The position numbers and the translations under genes are program-made. From NCBI GenBank assembly GCA_002305615.1, contig DBPU01000113.1, positions 9,440 through 18,207 on the forward strand: a stretch of DNA of 8,768 nt, given 5' to 3'. The DNA comes from Verrucomicrobia bacterium UBA1412 (GTDB lineage Bacteria > Verrucomicrobiota > Verrucomicrobiia > Limisphaerales > UBA1412). Shown piece by piece: positions 1-6,900 of the stretch. Within the stretch, counting starts at the first letter, position 1. Every line of letters begins with the position of its first letter. Below the pieces are notes generated by a model. The model did not search any database. It worked only from the letters and a program-made list of their open reading frames with translations, and was not told where the DNA came from.

Positions 1-117
1 GGCCGCGCAGCCCTGTCCGGCGGGGGTGTTAACTTCTCTCTTCATAACTCACTCAACAGTCTGATTATGGGTAGGATAAATCCATTTGTCACTTCTATTC
101 TGGCTTAAATACGCATT

Positions 118-144
118 GGCGCAGCAAAAGAGGCGCAGGCAAAA
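118..144. repeat. Tandem 12/13-base direct repeat, possible operator
   Basis: GGCGCAGCAAAA (118-129) is followed by GGCGCAGGCAAAA (132-144). The second copy has one extra G, and the copy starts are 14 bases apart. The pair sits upstream of the promoter-like sequence at 199-226, so a tandem transcription-factor site is possible. That role is inference from position only; the repeat itself is directly visible. Confidence 0.45.
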
Positions 145-198
145 CGCGGGAGGTCGGGAAACACCCCAAAAAATCACCCCTGAAATGATGTTTTTTTA

Positions 199-226
199 TT
201 GATTTTACTCTTTGTTCTAATAAGAT
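199..226 (+). promoter_or_regulatory. Weak sigma70-like promoter candidate for the kinase gene
   Basis: TTGATT (199-204) and TAAGAT (221-226) are separated by 16 bases. Each matches the -35 or -10 consensus at 4 of 6 positions. Transcription from here would start near 233 and give a leader of about 90 bases before the ATG at 322. The surroundings are AT-rich, so such a match can arise by chance. No Bacteroidota-type -7 motif (TAnnTTTG) is present in exact form. Confidence 0.25.
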
Positions 227-321
227 AGTCAACAGCAGATTGAGGATTCGCATTCCTTCAAAGTAAAAAAAGGGGGGAGTCGTAAAAGAAGAGATTTCGG
301 GTCAAGTACGTTTTATAAATA

Positions 322-3300
322 ATGTTCAGGAAAACATATCTTTTAAGCGGTCTTATTGTTTTATCCATTGTATGGATACTGCAAATGCCTTGTGCAAGTG
401 CGGACGAGATGGAGTCAGGGAGCTTTTTTACAGCCGATGGTCTTTCTGCAAGTATTACGGACCCTTTGCCCGAGGCTATCAAACCGAAGGTCGGTTTTTG
501 GGGCCTCCATAATAAACCCTTAAAGACGATGGCTCTGGGGTGCGTCCTGGTAGCGCCTCTTCTGCTCAGCGGTTTTGTTCTGTGCCGCTGGAGAGATAAG
601 CAAAGCAAGATTCGAATAGAGATGCTCTCCAATATCTGCGAAATGGGGGATATTGCCTGTTTTTACTGTGATCATTGGGGCAAAGAGATTGAGTGCTCAC
701 GGTATTCGGATTTCTGGCCTCGCGGGAAGGATGGAAGTCCCGTTTCTCACACCGAGTGGATATGGAGCGAGGACTTGCCCCTTTTCGAGGAACACTGGAA
801 GCGCCTCATGGAGGGGAGTAGTCTCCAGGAGAATATCTCCTACCGGGTCAGGGTTGGAGATAAATTCAGATATTTCGAAATGCAGGTTCGCGGGGCTGAC
901 GCTCACAGCGTTGAAAAAAAATTCTTTGGGCTGATTCGCGATGTAACCCAGACCCGTGAGCGCGAAAATTCTCTTCTGGAGACCAATCTGCTCATGCAGG
1001 AAATGCTCGAAAACCTGCCCTGCAGTGTTTTCGTAAAGGATATCAATGACGAGGGGCGCTACATTATCAGCAATCGCCATAACCTGAACGTGCACGGCTT
1101 GCGCCGGGAGCAGATGGTTGGGAAAACAGATTCGGAAATTTTCCCGCCGTCGACGGCGGAGGCTTTTATCAAGGGTGATCAGGAGGTTTTGGAAAAGGGC
1201 GGCGTTTTGAATTACCTGGATCACTATGTGGACAAGGAAGGCCGGGCACGGGTTTTCCAGCTCTACAAGGTGGTTCTTCCTCAGAAAACCGACAGGCGGC
1301 TCCTTCTGGGAATCTCTTTTGATGTGACAGAGATTGAGAAAAACCGCACTGAGCTCAAAGAAAACGTTGAGCTTCTGCGATCGCTCATGGATAACTTGCC
1401 GTGTCACTTCTTTGTCAAAGATGCGGATAATGATTTCCGGTTTCTTTTGGGCAATGACCACTTTGAAAATTTCTTTCAAAAGAGACCCGAGGATTACGTG
1501 GGTAAAACGGGGCCGGAGTTTTTCCCTTCGACTGAGCAGGCGCAGAACTTCCGTGAAAGTGATTTGTCCCTCCTGGAGAAAGGGGGTAAGACAGATATTG
1601 TCTCCGAAGTCACAGGTGGTTCGGGCGAAGTACGCGTTTTCCAGATTTTCAAGAACCTGCTCACTCTCAATGACGGGCGGCGCCTGATCCTGGGAATCGC
1701 CACGGATATCACCGTACAGGAGAATAACTGGAAAGAACGCCAACGGCTCCTCCATAATCTCAATAAGCATATCAAACAGGAACGGATGTTTACCTCCTGC
1801 CTGGAGTCGGTCGTCATGAATTCGAGCACCGATGAATCCCTGAGATTACTGATCCAAACGGTCACCCTGCATATCGGCGCCGATGCCTGCTATCTGTCGG
1901 AGTATGATTTTGCGAATTCGAAAGTTTTGCCTCTTATCAAGTACATCAACCCCGAATTTGATGAAATCCCGCTTTCGGCTGAAAACCTCGGTCTTTCTGA
2001 AAATGAACCCTGGCATACCCTTTTCAATAAACGTGAGCTTTTCCTCTTGGACCAGGCGCAGTTGTTGATCGAGCAGAACCCCCGGAATGGTTTTACGAGG
2101 TTCAGTGACTATTTGAAAGCCAATGAGATAACCTCCATGGCAGGGGTGGGTCTTTACCAGAATAACAAGCTTTGGGGCAGTCTTACCTTCTATTTCAGAA
2201 AAAAAGAGAAGAAGTTTACGGCTCTGGATAACCGCTGGTTGAAGGTCTCCGCGCACCTGGTGGAGGTGGTTCTGGATACCCGCTTCAAGCATCACCAATT
2301 GGAGCGCAGCGAATATGAAAAGCGGCTGATCATGGATACCATGGATATCCCCATCCAGCTCTTTGACGCCAACATGAAGCTCATTCGGATCAACGGCGCG
2401 GCGCAAAAACTGGCTGGGTGGCCGGAGGAAAAGATTTTGAGAGAGCCCTGCTACAGGAATTTTTGCGGCTCTGAAGCCCGGCCTAATGATTGCCCGACTC
2501 TCCTGGCTCGGCAAAACTTGAAGAAGCACCATAAATCGATTCAGCTTAAAGGTGCCGATTACGTGATTTGCTCCCATCCCATTTTTATTGAAGGCAAGCT
2601 GTCTTATATCCTGAAGACCTTCGTCGATGTCAGCGAGTCGAGCAGGGCACAGGAAAAATTGACCCGGGCACTGCTCAAGGCTCAGGAAGCGAGCAAGGCC
2701 AAAAGCTACTTCCTGGCGACGATGAGTCACGAAATCCGGACCCCGCTCAATGCCGTGATCGGCTTCAGCGACCTGCTCAAAAAAGAGAAATGTTCCGAAG
2801 AGGATAAACTCAAGTACCTTGAATCCATTCACCTGGCAGCCAATGCGCTGTTGAACCTTATTAACGACATTCTGGATTTATCCACGATTGAGGCTGGAGC
2901 CGTGCCGTTGGTTTTGCGCTACGTCAATCTTTCGGAGATCATTCGGGAGATTCAATCCATCTTCCAATATCAGACTCGTGTCAAAAGTCTGGAAGTGAAC
3001 GTAGAGCTCAAGCAGGATATACCGGTTCTTAAACTTGATCAATTGCGCTTTCGTCAGATACTGCTTAACCTGGTCGGCAACGCCGTTAAATTTACCGAAA
3101 AGGGCAGTGTGAAGATCATCGTGGAGTTTACCCCCGTTACCGGGGAGATGGGCAACTTGCGTGTGGCCGTCGAGGATACGGGTATCGGTATCGAGAAGGA
3201 CGCTCTGGAAAAGATTTTCCAGCCCTTCACCCAGCAGGATTCCATCAGGGATACTTTTTTACACCACGGCAACGGTTTAGGATTGGCTATTTGTCGCCAA

Positions 3301-3825
3301 TTAGCTATACGTATGGGCGGCTCACTGGAAGTGGAAAGCACAGTAGGCCAAGGCAGCCGATTTACACTCTATTTGGAGAACGTACCCTATCAACATGGGG
3401 GGCATAGGATTGAAAATAATACTCCTCCTGTTCTCCCGGTAGAGGAAGAATTGAAAATCCCACGGGATATTTTGCTGGTGGATGATGTTCCCTTGAATCT
3501 GTCCTTGCTTTCATTGATGCTCAAAAATCTGGGCGCTCATCCAAGATTAGCTGATTCCGGCACCAGTGCGTTGAGTGAGCTTGAGCAGTTCACCCCGGAG
3601 ATCATTTTGACGGATATCTGGATGCCTGATATGGACGGCTGTCAGCTTGCAAGAAGTATTCGGAAAAAGAAAAAATTTAAGCACACTCGGATCGTCGCCG
3701 TTACGGCGGATACGGAAGTGCACGTTAATTTTGATATGGGTGCTTTTGATGCGGTATTGCTCAAGCCCCTCACGGTTTCTAAAATAAAAAGTCTCTTTAG
3801 GGACTTGCAGAAAAGAATTGAGTGA
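322..3825 (+). CDS. Membrane-anchored hybrid sensor histidine kinase (PAS x3-GAF-PAS-HisKA-HATPase-REC)
   Basis: Complete 1167-residue kinase expected to autophosphorylate and relay phosphate to its own receiver. Residues 1-27 form a signal sequence ending CASA/D; about 40 periplasmic residues follow, then a TM segment near 69-88. Cytoplasmic modules: PAS_3-like 97-211; PAS 225-337 and 350-466, both with NLPC..FVKD; GAF about 498-652; PAS 668-771 with C710, C715 and C724-P; HisKA 796-861 with H803 in MSHEIRTPLN; HATPase about 905-1020 with N916/N920, DTGIG (952-956) and GNGLGL (983-988; GTGLGL is commoner); REC 1047-1164 with D1054/D1055, phosphoacceptor D1098, T1128 and K1148. All catalytic residues are present, so it should be active. 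ATG 322 is the first start after an in-frame TAA at 316-318; no good SD precedes it. The ligand is unknown because there is no recognisable periplasmic sensor. The kinase/receiver call is firm; PAS and GAF borders are approximate. Confidence 0.95.
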   Translation: MFRKTYLLSGLIVLSIVWILQMPCASADEMESGSFFTADGLSASITDPLPEAIKPKVGFWGLHNKPLKTMALGCVLVAPLLLSGFVLCRWRDKQSKIRIEMLSNICEMGDIACFYCDHWGKEIECSRYSDFWPRGKDGSPVSHTEWIWSEDLPLFEEHWKRLMEGSSLQENISYRVRVGDKFRYFEMQVRGADAHSVEKKFFGLIRDVTQTRERENSLLETNLLMQEMLENLPCSVFVKDINDEGRYIISNRHNLNVHGLRREQMVGKTDSEIFPPSTAEAFIKGDQEVLEKGGVLNYLDHYVDKEGRARVFQLYKVVLPQKTDRRLLLGISFDVTEIEKNRTELKENVELLRSLMDNLPCHFFVKDADNDFRFLLGNDHFENFFQKRPEDYVGKTGPEFFPSTEQAQNFRESDLSLLEKGGKTDIVSEVTGGSGEVRVFQIFKNLLTLNDGRRLILGIATDITVQENNWKERQRLLHNLNKHIKQERMFTSCLESVVMNSSTDESLRLLIQTVTLHIGADACYLSEYDFANSKVLPLIKYINPEFDEIPLSAENLGLSENEPWHTLFNKRELFLLDQAQLLIEQNPRNGFTRFSDYLKANEITSMAGVGLYQNNKLWGSLTFYFRKKEKKFTALDNRWLKVSAHLVEVVLDTRFKHHQLERSEYEKRLIMDTMDIPIQLFDANMKLIRINGAAQKLAGWPEEKILREPCYRNFCGSEARPNDCPTLLARQNLKKHHKSIQLKGADYVICSHPIFIEGKLSYILKTFVDVSESSRAQEKLTRALLKAQEASKAKSYFLATMSHEIRTPLNAVIGFSDLLKKEKCSEEDKLKYLESIHLAANALLNLINDILDLSTIEAGAVPLVLRYVNLSEIIREIQSIFQYQTRVKSLEVNVELKQDIPVLKLDQLRFRQILLNLVGNAVKFTEKGSVKIIVEFTPVTGEMGNLRVAVEDTGIGIEKDALEKIFQPFTQQDSIRDTFLHHGNGLGLAICRQLAIRMGGSLEVESTVGQGSRFTLYLENVPYQHGGHRIENNTPPVLPVEEELKIPRDILLVDDVPLNLSLLSLMLKNLGAHPRLADSGTSALSELEQFTPEIILTDIWMPDMDGCQLARSIRKKKKFKHTRIVAVTADTEVHVNFDMGAFDAVLLKPLTVSKIKSLFRDLQKRIE

Positions 3826-3874
3826 TTCATCTGCAATAGACGCCTTTCCGGTCGGAGGTGCCTGAGCAGATGAG
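3826..3874 (+). promoter_or_regulatory. Intergenic two-part stem-loop between the kinase genes
   Basis: TCATCTGC (3827-3834) is the exact reverse complement of GCAGATGA (3866-3873), and a G-U pair (3826/3874) can extend the stem. Inside it, CGCCT (3841-3845) can pair with AGGTG (3856-3860) with one G-U. In RNA this forms a lower 8-bp and an upper 5-bp stem, separated by a 6/5-base internal loop and capped by a 10-base loop. It begins right after the first gene's stop codon. The 3' arms contain part of a GGAGGTG SD-like sequence and the ATG at 3870. No T-run follows, so a standard intrinsic terminator is unlikely. Control of translation, mRNA processing or chance remain open. Confidence 0.45.
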
Positions 3875-3917
3875 CCGCTTGTGTAGAACGAAAATTTATG
3901 AACCTGTTAATAGATAA
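3870..3917 (+). CDS. Possible 15-codon leader ORF overlapping the second kinase start
   Basis: An ATG at 3870 follows GGAGGTG (3854-3860) by 9 bases, the best-spaced SD/start pair near this junction. The frame encodes MSRLCRTKIYEPVNR and stops with TAA at 3915-3917. That is 20 bases past the ATG of the second kinase gene, in another frame. Its SD and ATG fall inside the inverted repeat. If translated, it could open the hairpin and bring ribosomes to the poorly marked start at 3898 by translational coupling. The peptide has no recognisable family, and a chance ORF of this size is common, so confidence is low. Confidence 0.2.
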   Translation: MSRLCRTKIYEPVNR

Positions 3918-6900
3918 AAGTCTTCTCCTGAGGAGAAAGGCTTTGGTTTATACGGTTTTTTGCTTTGCTTTTTTTGCCTGGGTACTCCCTTTGCAAACTG
4001 GAGCTCAGTCAGTGGACCTTCCTCAGGGAGCATATCCAAAGGTACCGTATAAAGTTTTGATTCTCTCCGAGCGCACCACGACTCCGGAGGGAGAGCTCAA
4101 CCCCTGGAGCCTGGTCTTTCGACAGGAGCTCTTCCGGGAACTCAGCGCTCAGTCCGCCATCGTTTTGGAAGAACTCGATATCCCGGCCGGCGTGCGGACC
4201 TCGCCCGAGGAGATGGAGAGGCTCTCCGGGATGCTCCGGGCCATGATTCAGGCTCAGAACTACAATCTGGTGGCAGGCATTCTGGATACGCCCTGCCATC
4301 TCCTGGCGCAAATATCCGATGACCTCCCTCAAGAGCTGGCGCTGGCCTTCTGCGGTTATGAGGATTGGAGCTCCCGCTTGAAGGAGATGCACTCCAACAC
4401 GGTCGCCATGACGGTGAAATATATGCCCGTGGAAACGGTGGAGCTGGGTTTGAAAATGCTCCCCGATGCCCGGGAAATCCTTTTTATCTCGAGTGAATCT
4501 TCCGTCTCCACTGCGGTTCAAAATCTGGTTGGCCCTGAGACCCCGTTCAAGGAGTGTAAAATATCCTTCCTGCAAAGTGGTGGCAAAACGAGGCAGGATA
4601 TTTTGCAGGCGATCACTCAGTTACCCGCTCAATCTTTTGTCGTGCTGGGGGCTCTGAATGTGTCTGACAAGGCCGCCCTCGGAACCGATGAAACGTTGAT
4701 CAGGGCCATGGCGGCACAGGAGGCTCCCAAGCCTTGCTTTGCCACGACCCTCATGCCGATTCATTTCGGAGCCGTCGGAGGGTACGGCGTTGGCGCCAAA
4801 GAGTTCGCCAAAGAAACCGCGGAGCTCATCAAAACGGTGATGAGCCAGAAGAGTGCCGTCACTGTGCCGGCCGTCAACCTCACCCCCATCCCCACGGTGG
4901 ATATTTCCACGGCTCTGAAATTCAATCTGGAAACGGACCTCCTGCCGGCGGATACGAAGAAGTTGTTTGAACCTTTGCCTTCCTGGAATCCGAGCACCCG
5001 TACTCTCATCCTGGCTCTTACCTTGAGCGTTCTCTCTTTGGCCTCCATGTTTGGAATGCTGATCTTCTACAAGCGCCATCGCCATTTTACCCGCCAGACA
5101 ATGGCTATTTTTAATGAGCTCCCGGTACGGGTGAGCGTGCTCGACCGCGAGAATAATCTTCTCTTTTTCCAGATGGAGCGTGGTCAGCGAAGTCCCTCCG
5201 GCTCCAAGTACCCGAAGTTATGCGACTTCAAGGCCATTGACCCGGCGCAGGTGAAGAATACCGTGGCATGGGTGTTGCAGACTAAAGAGCAGACTACGGT
5301 ACGCTATGAGGAAGAGGATAAAAAGTGGATCGTATCCTGTTCGCCTCTTGAAAAAAATGTTTTTGGCACCGATGCTATCGTGGCCGTTTCCCATGATGTC
5401 AGCGAGATTGAAAAGGAGCGCAGCAGGGCCGAGAAATTAGCCGAGCAGCATCGGATCATTCTCGAAGCCATCGATGACGGCCTCATCATGACCGATATTG
5501 AGGGGAATATCATGCTCATGAACCCGCTGGCCTGCCGCCTGACCGGTTTCAAGCGCTCCGAAGCGATGGGCAAAAAGCTCGAAGAGGTTCTGAATCTGGT
5601 CGATCATCGGACCGGCAAACGGTTCCCGTCTCCCGCAGCCAAAGCGATTCATGATAAACGCGAGTACTCTCAAAATGAGGATGCGATCCTGATTTCCAGA
5701 GAGCGCAACCGTTACCATATTGCCCATGGAGCTTTCCCGGTGGACGGCGATGAAGGCAAATTCGCCGGCGTGGCCATCGTCTTCCGTGATATTACTCAGG
5801 AGTATGAAAGAAAGAATCAGGTCATTTCGGCTCTCCAAACCTTTAAACATGCCGCCAGGCTCGCAAGCCTCTCCTCATTCATCTACGACCTGAAGACTCA
5901 TACCCGGGTCGATGAAAACAGCGAGATCGTCAATTGGGGCTATAAAAACGGCCAACCTCTCGAACCCGAGAAGTGGATTATCCCAGAAGATATGACCAAA
6001 TTCCAGGAGGGCTGGAACCAGCTTATCCGGGGCCAGATCAACGAGTTCAGGGTTTCTTACCGCTCCAATTACACCGGGAGCCTGCGCTACTATACGATGC
6101 TGGCTTCCCTCTTCCAGCAGGAGGACCAGAAAGAGAAGCAGATCTTTGGCGTCATTCAGGACCTGACCCATATCGAAGAGAGTGAGCGTAAGCTCCACGA
6201 TGCCAGCAGACTTTTCGGCACGATCATGGACCGTCTGCCCTGTTATGTCTATGCTCGGGATATTGATGATGATTTCCGCTATATTCTGGATAACCAGCAT
6301 ATCCGCAACTTCTTCATGGAGCTCGGTGCCGACATTAAAGGCAAAACGATCTATGATCTCCAGGAAACGCTCGCCCAAAATGAATTGTATCAGGTTAGCC
6401 TCGACACGGTAGTGGAGGGAAGAGCTTCTGAGCGTACCGGTCTGGTCACCGATAAGCAGGGCCAGGAACACATTTTGAGAATTCTCGAGACCCAGATTGA
6501 GCAATCCGACGGACGTCGCCTGCTCCTGGGCGTGGCGGTGGATGTCACCGAGCTCAAAGAGATAAAAAAACGTGAAGGCGAATCCAGAGAGCTCCTGCAG
6601 CTTATCCTCGATTACCTGCCGGCCTGCGTTTCGGCCAAAGACGTGCAGAATGATTTCAAGTATATTATCTGGAATAAGGAGTTTGAACGGCATACGGGAG
6701 TGAGCGCTAAAGAGGTACTTGGCAAGACTGATTTCGAGATCAACGCCTATCCGGGCTTTGCCGAGGACTTCCGCCGCCTGGATGAAGAGGTGCTCAAGTT
6801 CGGTAAGCCAATGCACTTTGTGGTCGATTGTGTCAGCGCCCGTGGCGAGAAGTTGACCTATTACTCCTATAAGATGCCGATGCTCAACCGCGAAAACAAA

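Larger units (their letters stand above)
1..321. other. Upstream intergenic region with possible edge of a neighbouring gene
   Basis: No convincing gene lies here. The first 25 or so bases are GC-rich and the rest is AT-rich, so the left edge may just touch a neighbouring gene. Two readings are possible and I cannot choose between them. On the + strand, frame 1 is open from base 1 to a TAA at 106-108 (35 codons). On the - strand, an ATG at 45-43 opens a frame that runs off the window (15 codons, beginning MKREVNTPAG). Neither peptide is recognisable. The region also holds a tandem direct repeat (118-144), two CACCCC copies (162-167 and 175-180), a 7-T run (191-197) and a weak promoter-like pair (199-226). 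A G-rich SD-like stretch at 272-279 is too far from the ATG at 322 to act as its ribosome binding site. Confidence 0.5.

Noticed and set aside
168..197. Possible intrinsic terminator: AAAAAATCA, then TGA, followed by a 7-T run
   Set aside because: The stem would be almost all A-T with a bulge, giving little stability, and there is no GC-rich part as expected for an intrinsic terminator.
206..214. TACTCTTTG as a Bacteroidota -7 promoter element
   Set aside because: The consensus TAnnTTTG needs one base fewer between TA and TTTG, and no -33 TTTG element lies at the right distance.
314..324. TATAAAT immediately before the ATG as a -10 box for a leaderless transcript
   Set aside because: No -35-like sequence lies about 17 bases upstream, and AT-rich bases before a start codon are common in genomes with weak SD use.
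697..1770. Antisense open frame of 357 codons
   Set aside because: It is opposite the PAS region of the first kinase, where the sense frame is well supported. It has no recognisable product or start signal.
1846..2832. Antisense open frame of 328 codons
   Set aside because: It lies opposite the GAF, PAS and HisKA parts of the first kinase, including the MSHEIRTP motif. It is a coding shadow.
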